DNA of 64,000 nucleotides, taken from the NCBI RefSeq assembly GCF_002211285.1, contig NZ_LOKX01000007.1:62001-126000 (forward strand), given 5' to 3'. A program made the translations under genes and the position numbers. Each line of letters begins with the position of its first letter. Within the stretch, counting starts at the first letter, position 1. The stretch comes from Rhizobium sp. R635. GTDB lineage: Bacteria; Pseudomonadota; Alphaproteobacteria; Rhizobiales; Rhizobiaceae. Shown piece after piece: positions 16,718 through 25,264 of this stretch. The notes under the pieces were generated by a model. The model had not been told where the DNA came from. It ran no database searches and was given only the letters and a program-made list of their open reading frames with translations.

Positions 16718-17497
16718 TCAGTGGGTGCTGAGACCGGTGAACTCCCGGCAGCGGGCGCTGACAGGCGCCCCGAATACCTGCTCCGGCGGACCTTCCTCCT
16801 CGATCCGGCCCTGGTGCAGGAAGAGGACGCGGCTGGAGACATCGCGGGCGAAACGCATTTCATGCGTGACGATCAGCATCGTCCGGCCTTCTTCGGCGAG
16901 ATCGCGGATGACTTTGAGGACCTCGCCGACCAGCTCCGGATCGAGCGCCGATGTCGGTTCGTCGAAAAGCATGACGGCGGGATCGATGCAGAGCGCCCTC
17001 GCAATCGCCGCGCGCTGCTGCTGGCCGCCGGAGAGAAAAGCCGGATAGGCGTCGCGCTTGTCGAAAAGCCCGACCTTGTGGAGCAGGGCCTCGGCCTTTT
17101 CGATCGCCTCGCACCTGGGAATGCCCATGACATGCACTGGCGCCTCGATGACGTTTTCCAGCACGGTGCGATGGGCCCAGAGGTTGAAGCTCTGGAAGAC
17201 CATGCCAAGTCCGGTCCGCAGCCGTTCGATCTGCCGCCAGCTGCGCGGCTGCAGCCGCCCGCCGCGGCCTGGTTTCAGCGCGATCTCCTCGCCGTTCACG
17301 GCAATGCGGCCGTGATCGGGCGTTTCCAGAAAATTGATGCATCTGAGAAAGGTGCTCTTGCCAGAACCCGACGAGCCGATAATGGAGATCACATCCGACT
17401 TGTGGGCCTCGGTCGAGATACCCTTGAGAACCTGTTGCGAGCCGAAGCTTTTATGGAGATCTTCGACGCGAAGAGCAGGAAAGGGTTGATCCGACAT
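16718..17497 (-). CDS. Polar amino-acid ABC transporter ATP-binding protein (HisP/GlnQ-like)
   Basis: A 259-residue ATPase of the HisP/OccP group. Walker [10 protein letters not shown] is near residue 40, [16 protein letters not shown] is the Q-loop characteristic of the polar amino-acid subfamily, [15 protein letters not shown] the signature, [20 protein letters not shown]alker B, and [15 protein letters not shown] the switch. It is the first gene of the five-gene minus-strand operon ending at 13475, and it is divergent from the Lrp regulator at 17661. Confidence 0.94.
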   Translation of the reverse strand: MSDQPFPALRVEDLHKSFGSQQVLKGISTEAHKSDVISIIGSSGSGKSTFLRCINFLETPDHGRIAVNGEEIALKPGRGGRLQPRSWRQIERLRTGLGMVFQSFNLWAHRTVLENVIEAPVHVMGIPRCEAIEKAEALLHKVGLFDKRDAYPAFLSGGQQQRAAIARALCIDPAVMLFDEPTSALDPELVGEVLKVIRDLAEEGRTMLIVTHEMRFARDVSSRVLFLHQGRIEEEGPPEQVFGAPVSARCREFTGLSTH

Positions 17498-17582
17498 GCA
17501 TGGGTCCGGCTGAACTGAATTTGCAAAGGATAATGATAAAAGAACGCGGTTTTTTCGCGCAATTTTTATCTCTTCTGCATAA

Positions 17583-17592
17583 TTTGTGCAAA
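17583..17592. promoter_or_regulatory. Short palindrome in the Lrp/amino-acid transporter divergent promoter
   Basis: TTTGTGCAAA has 4-bp complementary arms around a 2-base centre, within a strongly A+T-rich stretch of the 163-base gap 17498-17660. Lrp/AsnC proteins bind loosely conserved A+T-rich dyads in such divergent regions. The match is too short to be decisive. Confidence 0.3.
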
Positions 17593-17660
17593 ATAATCTT
17601 CTTCACGCGGCGAATGCAGCAGAACGCGTGAAATGCTGCGGCAAGAATTAGGACTGGACA

Positions 17661-18125
17661 ATGGAACAATTGGATCGTTTTGACCGTGACATACTCGATA
17701 TCGTTCAGCGCGACTGCCAGCTGAAGGCTGAAACGATTGCCGAGCGGGTCGGACTATCGGTCTCGGCCGTGCAGCGGCGGTTGAAGCGGTTGCGCGAGGA
17801 GGGGATCATCAAGGCGGAGGTCGCCGTCCTCGACCGAAAGGCGACGGGAACGTCGATGGTCTTCATCGTCGGGATGGAGATCGAGCGGGATAATTACGAT
17901 GCGCTGGCGAAGTTTCGTGTCTGGGCGGAGAAGCAGGACCATATCCAGCAGGTCTATTACGTCACGGGCGCCGTCGACCTGATCGCGATCGTCACGGCCC
18001 GCGATGTCGAGCACTATGACGACATCGCCGCCCTGATCATGGCGGAAAATCCCCAAATCCGCCGCATGCACACCAATGTCGTGCTGCGGGACGTCAAGCT
18101 CGGCCTGTTCGTGCCGCTCGAATGA
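17661..18125 (+). CDS. Lrp/AsnC-family transcriptional regulator
   Basis: A 154-residue amino-acid-responsive regulator. The HTH covers FDRDILDIVQRDCQLKAETI and VGLSVSAVQRRLKRLREEGI (residues 5-45), followed by VAVLDRKATGTSMVFIVGME and the RAM/AsnC ligand domain with YYVTGAVDLIAIVTARDVE. It is divergent from the amino-acid ABC/homocysteine methyltransferase operon and is probably its activator or repressor in response to the imported amino acid. Confidence 0.92.
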   Translation: MEQLDRFDRDILDIVQRDCQLKAETIAERVGLSVSAVQRRLKRLREEGIIKAEVAVLDRKATGTSMVFIVGMEIERDNYDALAKFRVWAEKQDHIQQVYYVTGAVDLIAIVTARDVEHYDDIAALIMAENPQIRRMHTNVVLRDVKLGLFVPLE

Positions 18126-18212
18126 CACTGGTCCGGCCGCACCGACAAGCGGCTGGACTCGCATTGGACAAAGCGCATAATTCCGGGCGCAGATCCCAGG
18201 GAGGAACGATCG

Positions 18213-19598
18213 TTGACGTTACGACACCAGATCATCGCATTGGCGATCGTCCCGCTCGTCATTTCGATCCTTGCGATCACCACCTTCATCACCTGGCAAT
18301 CGGCAAATCTCGCCAAGAACAGCATCGACACGTTCGAACAGAACATGCTGAAGACCAAGGAAGGCGAAATCCTCAACCTGACCAACCTTGCCTTGTCCGC
18401 CATCCAAACGATCTATGACAAGGCCGGCCCCGACGACGAAGCCGCCAAGCAGCAGGTGGCCGCGATCCTCACCTCGCTCGACTACGGCAGGGATGGCTAT
18501 TTCTTCGTCTACGACTATGACGGCAATAATATCGTCCATCCGCGCCAGAGCTTCCGGCATGGGCAAAATTGGCTCGACCTCACGGATCCGGATGGCGACA
18601 AAGTGATTGCCGAACTGATCGCCACGGCAAAGGCCGGCGGCGGCCTGCATCAGTACAAATGGCAGAAGCCTTCCACCGGCCAGATCGCCGACAAGCTCTC
18701 CTTCGTCGTCAGCCTCGACAAGTGGCACTGGGTCGTGGGAACCGGCGTCTATCTGGACGACGTCTTTGCCCAGAGCGCGGCCGCCAACGCCGTGATGCGC
18801 GCCAACATCAGACGCACCTTCGTCATCGTCGCACTGATCGCCGTGCCATCGGTGCTCGTCGTTTTCACGACCTGCATGCTCCTGACCTTCCATGAGCGCC
18901 GCATGGCCGACAGCCGGCTCAAGGAGCTGACGCAGCGGGTCATCGACACCCAGGAAGAGGAGCGCACGCGGCTGGCGCGCGAACTGCATGACGGCATCTC
19001 GCAGACCCTTCTCGGCGTGCGCTATGCAATGGACCTCGCCGGCCGTAAGGTCAGGACCAATGTCGACGAGGCGGCGCTGACCATCGAGCGCGGCGTCGAG
19101 GCGCTGAACGGCGCCATCAAGGAAATACGGCTGCTCTCGCACGATCTGCGCCCCCGCGTGCTCGACGATCTCGGTCTGACCGCCGCGCTGGAGGCGCTCT
19201 GTCATCACTTTGCCGAGCGGACGGGGATCGAGACTGATATCGACGCCTCGGGCTTCACCGGCATGCTGAAGGCGGAAGCCAGCACGGCCCTTTATCGTGT
19301 CGCCCAGGAGGCTTTCAACAATGTCGAGCGGCACTCGGGCGCTTCGAAGCTTTCGGTCAAGCTGTGGAGCGACGGCGGCCGCGCCCGCATGACGATTTCG
19401 GACAATGGCACAGGCTTCGACGGCAGCAAGGATAGCGCATCCGGCGGATCGGGTCTCGGCCTGCGCAACATGCAGGAGCGGATGGCCCACTTCCGCGGGC
19501 TGCTGCTCATCAACAGCAGCGAAGCCGGCACGACGCTGACGGCGATGATGCCGCGGTCGGCCAATCTTCCCGCCGGCAAGCAGGCGGAAGCCGCATGA
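18213..19598 (+). CDS. mctS: Sensor histidine kinase with cache domain (MctS)
   Basis: A 461-residue membrane kinase. Transmembrane helices lie at about 7-29 and 201-225 and enclose a periplasmic single-cache domain (DYGRDGYFFVYDYDGNNIVH ... WHWVVGTGVYLDDV) that would bind a small carboxylate. A HisKA_3 dimerisation domain carries the phospho-acceptor H259 in ARELHDGISQTLLG, and a HATPase follows (N-box VAQEAFNNVERHSG, G-box DNGTGFDG). The start is TTG at 18213, supported by GGGAGGAA at 18199-18206. It overlaps the response regulator by 4 bases. Its place upstream of a MctP-type permease matches MctSR of R. leguminosarum, which induces monocarboxylate uptake. Confidence 0.9.
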   Translation: MTLRHQIIALAIVPLVISILAITTFITWQSANLAKNSIDTFEQNMLKTKEGEILNLTNLALSAIQTIYDKAGPDDEAAKQQVAAILTSLDYGRDGYFFVYDYDGNNIVHPRQSFRHGQNWLDLTDPDGDKVIAELIATAKAGGGLHQYKWQKPSTGQIADKLSFVVSLDKWHWVVGTGVYLDDVFAQSAAANAVMRANIRRTFVIVALIAVPSVLVVFTTCMLLTFHERRMADSRLKELTQRVIDTQEEERTRLARELHDGISQTLLGVRYAMDLAGRKVRTNVDEAALTIERGVEALNGAIKEIRLLSHDLRPRVLDDLGLTAALEALCHHFAERTGIETDIDASGFTGMLKAEASTALYRVAQEAFNNVERHSGASKLSVKLWSDGGRARMTISDNGTGFDGSKDSASGGSGLGLRNMQERMAHFRGLLLINSSEAGTTLTAMMPRSANLPAGKQAEAA

Positions 19599-20239
19599 AC
19601 GAACGCCCGAAAATCAGGGTTCTCCTGATCGACAACCATCCGCTGGTGCTGGACGGTTTGAAGGCCGTGCTCGAGACCTTCGACCATATCGAAGTCGCAG
19701 GCACCGCCGGGCTTGCGCAAACGGGTCTCGACATCGCCCGGCAGATCCAGCCGCAGGTGGTGCTGATGGATATCAACATGCCGAAACTCAGCGGCATCGA
19801 TGCGATCGAGCTGTTCCGGAACGAACTTCCGCAGACCCGCGTCGTGATGCTCTCCATGCATGACAGCCGCGAGTATATTTCCTCCTCGGTCTTGCATGGC
19901 GCAGCCGGCTACGTGCTCAAAGACGTCTCGACGGACGAGATCGTCGCGGCCATCGAGACCGTGGCCGATGGAGGCACCTATTTTTCCTCCGGTGTCTTCG
20001 ATGCGCTGATGGGCGAACGGGTGGAGGAGGGGAGCGATCCGCTGACGCCGCGCGAACGCGACATCCTCGGACTGATCGTTGCCGGCAGGAGCAACCGGGA
20101 GATCGCCGAAGCGCTCGGCATCACCCCCGCCACGGCGGAAACGCATCGCAAGAACCTCAAGAAGAAGCTCGGCATCGCAACGACGGCTGGCCTCATCCGC
20201 TATGCGCTGGATCACGGCATCGTCTCCAAAGTGGGGTGA
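19595..20239 (+). CDS. mctR: LuxR/NarL-family response regulator (MctR)
   Basis: A 214-residue response regulator with receiver domain and C-terminal LuxR HTH. D13 in the acidic pocket and D59 in VVLMDINMPKLSG form the phosphorylation site, K109-type lysine sits in GYVLKDVSTDEI, and the output domain has PLTPRERDILGLIVAGRSNREI and GITPATAETHRKNLKKKLGI. The start overlaps the kinase stop (ATGA at 19595-19598). It is the cognate partner of the kinase and the likely activator of the permease operon at 20512-22174. Confidence 0.92.
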   Translation: MNERPKIRVLLIDNHPLVLDGLKAVLETFDHIEVAGTAGLAQTGLDIARQIQPQVVLMDINMPKLSGIDAIELFRNELPQTRVVMLSMHDSREYISSSVLHGAAGYVLKDVSTDEIVAAIETVADGGTYFSSGVFDALMGERVEEGSDPLTPRERDILGLIVAGRSNREIAEALGITPATAETHRKNLKKKLGIATTAGLIRYALDHGIVSKVG

Positions 20240-20244
20240 ATTCC

Positions 20245-20268
20245 GGTCTACCCACTTCTGGGTAGGCC
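20245..20268. promoter_or_regulatory. Inverted repeat between mctR and the permease operon
   Basis: Perfect 7-bp arms CTACCCA (20248-20254) and TGGGTAG (20259-20265) surround CTTC, and three further pairs (one wobble) extend the stem to 20245-20268. It begins 6 bases after the mctR stop. There is no T-run, so it may be a weak terminator, or the dyad TACCCA-N4-TGGGTA may be the MctR-binding site for the downstream operon. Confidence 0.45.
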
Positions 20269-20366
20269 CCGGCATTTCAGCCTGACACCCATCTTGTGAG
20301 GGCAAAACCGACGTCCTAGGACTCCATCCACGGCTGGCCGAGGGTGAGCCGTTGGGAGGAATTCAC

Positions 20367-20441
20367 ATGCGTTACATCAGCTTCCGATTAGTCGGAAAAC
20401 CTCGAGCGACCCCAACAGGGCCTGCCGCGGCCGCCGGCTGA
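20367..20441 (+). CDS. Possible 24-residue leader peptide upstream of the mct permease genes
   Basis: A short open frame begins with ATG at 20367 behind a very strong ribosome-binding site, GGGAGGA at 20354-20360 with 6-base spacing, and ends at TGA 20441. The product would begin MRYISFRLVGKPRA and is not recognised. It lies between the inverted repeat at 20245-20268 and the DUF3311 gene at 20512. The ribosome-binding site is better than that of the genes it precedes, which is the only positive evidence. A translated leader affecting the operon, or a chance frame, are both possible. Confidence 0.35.
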   Translation: MRYISFRLVGKPRATPTGPAAAAG

Positions 20442-20511
20442 CAGACCTGCCTTCCACGCCGACAACTGGAACATGGCGACCGCCGCCCGCGGCGCCTGAA
20501 AGGTATCCGAC

Positions 20512-20709
20512 ATGGAAAAACCACGTAGCAAGGCAGCGCTCTGGCTGCTGATCATTCCGTTCATAGGTCTGCTCTGGCCGCCATTCTACAATCTTCGCGA
20601 ACCGTCGCTTTTCGGCTTTCCCTTCTTTTACTGGTATCAGCTTCTGTGGGTGCCGATCACCGCAACGCTGACCTGGATCGCCTATCGGAGCACCCGCCAT
20701 GACGACTGA
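20512..20709 (+). CDS. DUF3311 small membrane protein, partner of sodium/solute symporter
   Basis: A 65-residue protein with two hydrophobic helices (LWLLIIPFIGLLWPPFYN and FYWYQLLWVPITATLTWIAY) and a basic head and tail. It matches the DUF3311 family, small proteins encoded directly in front of SSS-type symporters. AAAGG at 20499-20503 precedes ATG 20512. It overlaps the permease gene by 11 bases, so the two are produced together. The role is not established; a small subunit or assembly factor of the permease is the usual inference. Confidence 0.85.
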   Translation: MEKPRSKAALWLLIIPFIGLLWPPFYNLREPSLFGFPFFYWYQLLWVPITATLTWIAYRSTRHDD

Positions 20710-22174
20710 CATCAACGGCACGGCACTGGCCGTCTTCATCTTCTTTTTCGCCCTCGTCACCGTCATGGGCTTCGTCGCCAGCCGCTGGCGCAAGCCCGAG
20801 ACACTCGCCCATATCGATGAATGGGGTCTCGGCGGGCGCAACTTCGGCACCTGGATCACCTGGTTCCTCGTCGGCGGCGATTTCTACACCGCCTATACCG
20901 TGATCGCCGTCCCGGCGCTGGTCTATACGGTCGGCGCCTACGGCTTCTTCGCGCTGCCCTACACCATCGTCGTCTATCCCTTCGTCTTCATGGTCATGCC
21001 GGTTCTGTGGAAACGCGCCAAGGATTTCGGCTATGTGACGGCCGCCGACGTCGTGCACGGCCAATACGGATCTCGCGGCCTCGAACTTGCGGTCGCGGCA
21101 ACCGGCGTCATCGCCACCATGCCTTATATCGCTCTCCAGCTCGTCGGCATGACGGCGGTCCTGAAGGCGCTCGGGCTGCATGGCGAACTGCCGCTCGCGA
21201 TCGCCTTCATCGTGCTGGCGCTCTATACCTACTCGGCGGGCCTGCGCGCCCCGGCCCTGATCGCCTTCGTCAAGGACATCATGATCTATATCGTGGTGAT
21301 CGCAGCCGTCGCGCTCATCCCGTCGAAGCTCGGGGGCTATGCGAATGTCTTCGCCTCGGCCGATGCGGCCTTCCAGGCCAAGGGCTCCGGCAGCCTGCTG
21401 CTCGGCGGCAATCAGTATGTCGCCTATGCCACGCTCGCTCTCGGTTCGGCGCTCGCGGCCTTCATGTATCCGCATACGCTGACGGGCATCTTCGCCTCCA
21501 ACAGTGGCAAGACGATCCGCAAGAATGCGATCATGCTGCCCGCCTATACGCTGCTGCTCGGCCTCCTGGCGCTGCTCGGCTATATGGGCCATGCCGCCAA
21601 CCTGAAGCTCGACAGCGCCAACGACGTCGTTCCCACGCTGTTCAAGACGCTGTTTTCAGGCTGGTTCTCCGGCTTCGCCTTTGCGGCGATCGCGATCGGC
21701 GCACTGGTGCCGGCGGCAGTGATGAGCATTGGCGCCGCCAATCTCTTCACCCGCAATTTCTGGAAAGCCTATGTCGATCCCAAAGTCAGCGATGCGGGCG
21801 AGGCCAAGGTCGCGAAGGTGACGTCGCTGGTGGTGAAGGTCGGTGCACTTCTGGTCATCATCTTCCTGCCGACGCAGTTCGCACTCGACCTGCAGCTGCT
21901 CGGCGGCATCTGGATCCTGCAGACGCTTCCGGCCCTGGTCTTCGGCCTCTATACCAACTGGTTCCGTGCACCCGGTCTGCTTGCCGGCTGGTTCGTCGGC
22001 TTCTGCGGCGGCACCTACCTCGTCTGGGATGCCGGCTGGAAGCCCCTGCACCTGATCAGCCTCGGCGGCGAACCTTTCACCGTCTATACCGGCCTGCTGG
22101 CGCTTGCGGCAAACATCGTCGTCGCGGTCGCAGTCAGCGCCGTGCTTCCGGCCAGGGCGCCGGCACGCGCATAG
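20699..22174 (+). CDS. mctP: Monocarboxylate uptake permease, sodium/solute symporter family (MctP)
   Basis: A 491-residue SSS-family symporter with about 13 membrane segments. Recognisable segments are EWGLGGRNFGTWITWFLVGG near residue 45, FTAYT-type DFYTAYTVIAVPALVY, YTYSAGLRAPALIAFVKDIM near 180-200, and ALVPAAVMSIGAANLFTRNF near 340. Length and gene context (DUF3311 before it, MctS/MctR upstream) match R. leguminosarum MctP, which takes up lactate, pyruvate, acetate, alanine and similar monocarboxylates. A strong hairpin terminator follows at 22185-22210. Confidence 0.92.
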   Translation: MTTDINGTALAVFIFFFALVTVMGFVASRWRKPETLAHIDEWGLGGRNFGTWITWFLVGGDFYTAYTVIAVPALVYTVGAYGFFALPYTIVVYPFVFMVMPVLWKRAKDFGYVTAADVVHGQYGSRGLELAVAATGVIATMPYIALQLVGMTAVLKALGLHGELPLAIAFIVLALYTYSAGLRAPALIAFVKDIMIYIVVIAAVALIPSKLGGYANVFASADAAFQAKGSGSLLLGGNQYVAYATLALGSALAAFMYPHTLTGIFASNSGKTIRKNAIMLPAYTLLLGLLALLGYMGHAANLKLDSANDVVPTLFKTLFSGWFSGFAFAAIAIGALVPAAVMSIGAANLFTRNFWKAYVDPKVSDAGEAKVAKVTSLVVKVGALLVIIFLPTQFALDLQLLGGIWILQTLPALVFGLYTNWFRAPGLLAGWFVGFCGGTYLVWDAGWKPLHLISLGGEPFTVYTGLLALAANIVVAVAVSAVLPARAPARA

Positions 22175-22184
22175 TTTGAAAATG

Positions 22185-22210
22185 CGAAGGGCAGCAAATG
22201 CTGCCCTTCG
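22185..22210 (+). terminator. Terminator hairpin after mctP, left copy of a duplicated 26-bp element
   Basis: Perfect 12-bp arms CGAAGGGCAGCA (22185-22196) and TGCTGCCCTTCG (22199-22210) with a 2-base centre, starting 10 bases after the mctP stop. The same 26 bases occur at 30669-30694 with one difference. The two copies lie at the two ends of the rhamnan island. Confidence 0.8.
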
Positions 22211-22734
22211 CCGTAAGCGCAGGTTCCTTTCAGAACCGCCGCAGCCCTGGAGAGATAAGTTCGGCTGCGGAATGCCCGGTATCTCGACGAGAATGACGAG
22301 CCGACCGCTTTAAATCGCCGGACAATCCCCGCGTTTCCCTTGCTTCGTCGGCTATGATCCCCGCAACACTGCCGGGGCCGCCCGTCCCATTTTTTCTGCA
22401 GGACAGCATTATCCTCCCGCACCAAAAATTCGCGCCTCCGGGAAAGAAGCTACTATTTTTTACCCATGATTTTTGAGATTGAGCGGCTAGCGGATTCGAT
22501 TTAGAGAACTCATAAGTTCTGTAAATCGTCGTACCATCACCACTTCCGCATGTGGAAGCCCAAGAGGGGCCGACCAGAAAGGCACCGGTCAGTATGGAAG
22601 AACAGTTCACATCAGACGCCAAAATCGCGCGATGCGAAAATTCCGGGCCTGAGCATGAACCGTTCCAAAGACGCCGCCGAACTCCGTTGTCTTAGAACGA
22701 CACCCAACCCGCAAGAGATGCAAGGACTTATCGG
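22211..22734. other. 524-base leader region of the rhamnan cluster, no convincing gene
   Basis: No frame here has a start with a ribosome-binding site or recognisable protein motifs. A 62-codon frame at 22550-22738 reads through the rfbB start and looks incidental. The composition shifts towards A+T after about 22400. A plausible promoter (TTGAGA, 17 bases, TCGATT) lies near 22476-22504, directly ahead of the inverted repeat at 22505-22520, leaving an untranslated leader of about 200 bases before rfbB. Two weaker stem-loops at 22222-22270 may belong to the mctP termination region. Confidence 0.5.
22505..22520. promoter_or_regulatory. 16-bp inverted repeat upstream of rfbB
   Basis: AGAACT (22505-22510) and AGTTCT (22515-22520) are perfectly complementary with a 4-base centre. 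The element is about 215 bases before the rfbB start and immediately follows a plausible promoter. It could be an operator for the polysaccharide operon. Confidence 0.35.
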
Positions 22735-23814
22735 ATGACGATCTTGGTAACGGGTGGTGCGGGTTTCATCGGCTCAAACTTCATACTCCAGTGGCTGATA
22801 AACAAAAATCAGCGCATCGTAAATCTGGACAAGCTCACATATGCGGGCAATCTCGAAAATCTTTCGGCCATCGAAGGAGATCCCCGCTATAAATTCGTAA
22901 GGGCCGATATCGGCGATGCCGAAATGGTGTCCGACATTCTCAGGAGTGAGAATGTAAAGTCGGTGATCAATTTCGCGGCCGAGAGCCACGTCGACAGATC
23001 AATCGCATCTCCCGAGCAGTTCATCCAAACAAACCTCGTTGGGACGTTCAACCTCCTGGAAGCATCCAGGACGTTTTTCGATGAACTCGACGGTGAAGCG
23101 AAGTCCGGCTTCCGCTTTTTGCACGTCTCGACGGACGAGATTTTCGGCACTCTTGGTCCGAACGATCCTCCGTTCGACGAAGAAACCCCGATCCGGCCGA
23201 ACAGCCCATACTCGGCGACCAAGGCGGGTTCCGACCACCTGGTCCGCTCCTACTTTGAAACATACAAACTGCCGGCCTTGATAACGAACTGCTCCAACAA
23301 CTACGGGCCGCGGCATTTTCCTGAAAAGCTGATCCCGCTCATCATTCACCGGGCGCTCAAGGGCGAACAACTCCCGGTCTATGGGGACGGAAAACAAATC
23401 CGGGACTGGCTGTATGTCGACGACCATTGCGAAGCAATTCGCAATGTCCTGGAGCATGGAACGCCCGGCCAGACATATAATATCGGCGGCAACAATGAGA
23501 TCACCAATCTCGACGTCGTCAACAAAATATGCGCGCTGCTCGATGACCTCAGTCCTCGGGAAGATCGGCAAAGCTACGTCTCTCAAGTTTCATTCGTGAC
23601 GGATCGCCCCGGCCACGATCGCCGCTATGCGATCAACGCAACGAAAATCCGACACGAACTCGGATGGTCTCCCAAGGAAACCTTCGAAAGCGGTCTGCGA
23701 AAGACCGTCCTTTGGTATCTCGCCAATTCTCAATGGACCGAGAACGTGACCAGCGGCGAATACCGGCAGTGGATAGATCGTCAGTACGCGAGCGAGCGGA
23801 AGGCATGGCAATGA
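22735..23814 (+). CDS. rfbB: dTDP-glucose 4,6-dehydratase
   Basis: A 359-residue extended-SDR enzyme that converts dTDP-D-glucose to dTDP-4-keto-6-deoxy-D-glucose, second step of dTDP-L-rhamnose synthesis. The NAD-binding motif is TGGAGFIGS at residues 5-13. [10 protein letters not shown] near 133 holds the catalytic T-D-E, and [15 protein letters not shown] carries the active-site Yxxx[19 protein letters not shown] and [13 protein letters not shown] are RmlB signatures. AAGGA at 22722-22726 supports ATG 22735. It is the first gene of the nine-gene plus-strand polysaccharide cluster and overlaps rfbA by 4 bases. Confidence 0.97.
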   Translation: MTILVTGGAGFIGSNFILQWLINKNQRIVNLDKLTYAGNLENLSAIEGDPRYKFVRADIGDAEMVSDILRSENVKSVINFAAESHVDRSIASPEQFIQTNLVGTFNLLEASRTFFDELDGEAKSGFRFLHVSTDEIFGTLGPNDPPFDEETPIRPNSPYSATKAGSDHLVRSYFETYKLPALITNCSNNYGPRHFPEKLIPLIIHRALKGEQLPVYGDGKQIRDWLYVDDHCEAIRNVLEHGTPGQTYNIGGNNEITNLDVVNKICALLDDLSPREDRQSYVSQVSFVTDRPGHDRRYAINATKIRHELGWSPKETFESGLRKTVLWYLANSQWTENVTSGEYRQWIDRQYASERKAWQ

Positions 23815-24707
23815 AACGCAAAGGCATCATTCTGGCAGGTGGATCGGGAACGCGTCTTCATCCTGCGACGCTGGCGGGATCCAAGCAGCTGTTGTCAGTC
23901 TACGACAAGCCGATGATCTACTATCCGTTATGCACTCTGATGGAAGCGGGTATCGACGACATATTGTTGATAACCACCCCGCAGGATCTTCCCAGTTTCG
24001 AACGGCTCCTTGGCCGCGGCCAGGAATGGGGAATCAATATCACCTATGCCGTGCAGCCAAGTCCGGACGGTCTGGCGCAAGCGCTGATAATCGGTGAGAA
24101 ATTCCTCGACGGAGCGCCGAGCGTGCTCGTACTGGGCGACAATATTTTCTTCGGGAACGGCCTTGCGCGCATCCTTCGCGCCGCGTCGGATCGAGTGACC
24201 GGAGCAACGGTCTTTGCCTACCACGTCAACGATCCCGAGCGTTACGGCGTCGTTGAATTCGACAGCCGCAAGACGGCGCTTTCGATCGAGGAAAAGCCCG
24301 AAAAACCCAAGTCGAATTACGCCGTTACCGGACTGTATTTCTACGATGGCACGGCGGCCGACAAGGCAAAGCAGCTTACGCCGTCAGTTCGAGGGGAGCT
24401 TGAGATCACCGACCTCAACACCTTGTACCTCGAGGAAGGAAGCCTGTCGGTCGAGACGATGGGGCGGGGATATGCCTGGCTGGATACCGGCACGCACCAG
24501 TCCATGCTGGAAGCAAGCCAGTTCATAGCAACGATAGAGCATCGCCAAGGCGTCAAGATCGCATGCCCGGAAGAGACGGCTTGGCGCAATGGCCAGATCA
24601 ACGACGATCAACTGCTGTCTCTCGCGCAGCGCCTGCTGAAAAGCGGATATGGAAAATATCTTCTGGGCCTTCTCCAGGAAAAGGAAATGGCGTGGACGGT
24701 CAACTAA
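23811..24707 (+). CDS. rfbA: Glucose-1-phosphate thymidylyltransferase
   Basis: A 298-residue RmlA enzyme that makes dTDP-glucose from dTTP and glucose-1-phosphate. The nucleotide-binding [14 protein letters not shown] is at the N terminus, [21 protein letters not shown] follows, LGDNIFFG near 110 carries the metal-binding Asp, and [20 protein letters not shown] is the sugar-site region. GGAAGG at 23798-23803 favours ATG 23811 (overlapping the rfbB stop) over the ATG two codons earlier. Standard length for the family. Confidence 0.97.
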   Translation: MKRKGIILAGGSGTRLHPATLAGSKQLLSVYDKPMIYYPLCTLMEAGIDDILLITTPQDLPSFERLLGRGQEWGINITYAVQPSPDGLAQALIIGEKFLDGAPSVLVLGDNIFFGNGLARILRAASDRVTGATVFAYHVNDPERYGVVEFDSRKTALSIEEKPEKPKSNYAVTGLYFYDGTAADKAKQLTPSVRGELEITDLNTLYLEEGSLSVETMGRGYAWLDTGTHQSMLEASQFIATIEHRQGVKIACPEETAWRNGQINDDQLLSLAQRLLKSGYGKYLLGLLQEKEMAWTVN

Positions 24708-25240
24708 CTCAGCTCCCTGGTGTCATCATCCTCGAACCCAAGGTATTCGGTGACGAACGCGGCTTTTTCTTCGAAAGCTTCAACGAAGAAAAATTCAATT
24801 CCGCCGTCGGCCACCCTGTAGCCTTTGTGCAGGATAACCACTCCTGTTCGCAAAAGGGCGTCATCAGGGGGCTTCATTATCAGCTTCCTCCTTTCGCCCA
24901 GGGCAAGCTCGTCCGCGTCGTCGCCGGCGCGGTGTTCGATGTTGCGGTCGACCTGCGCAGGTCTTCCAGCACCTTCGGCAAGTGGGTCGGGGTGACGCTG
25001 ACGGCCGAGAACAAGAAGCAGTTTTGGATTCCGCCGGGCTTCGCGCATGGCTTCTGCGCTTTGTCTGATAACGCGGAATTTCTTTACAAGACGACCGCGT
25101 TCTATTCGGCAGCCCATGAACGCTGCATACGATGGAACGACGAGCATCTTAAGATCGATTGGCCGGCAGAGATCGAGCCCATCATCTCGAGCAAGGATGC
25201 CAAGGGCGTCGAGTTCGCTGACGCGGACTACTTTGCATGA
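24692..25240 (+). CDS. rfbC: dTDP-4-dehydrorhamnose 3,5-epimerase
   Basis: A 182-residue cupin-fold RmlC epimerase, third step of dTDP-L-rhamnose synthesis. [37 protein letters not shown] (catalytic His of GLHYQ), [14 protein letters not shown] and [16 protein letters not shown] are family signatures. The best start is GTG at 24692, with AAGGAA at 24681-24686. This makes the gene overlap the end of rfbA by 16 bases. Confidence 0.95.
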   Translation: MDGQLTQLPGVIILEPKVFGDERGFFFESFNEEKFNSAVGHPVAFVQDNHSCSQKGVIRGLHYQLPPFAQGKLVRVVAGAVFDVAVDLRRSSSTFGKWVGVTLTAENKKQFWIPPGFAHGFCALSDNAEFLYKTTAFYSAAHERCIRWNDEHLKIDWPAEIEPIISSKDAKGVEFADADYFA

Positions 25241-25264
25241 CGTGCAAATTATAAGGAACCCACA

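Noticed and set aside
22239..22270. CCGCAGCC/GGCTGCGG pair downstream of mctP as a second terminator
   Set aside because: The 16-base loop and missing T-run make it weak beside the perfect hairpin at 22185-22210.
22550..22738. 62-codon frame ahead of rfbB
   Set aside because: No ribosome-binding site, no motifs, and it reads into the rfbB start in another frame.
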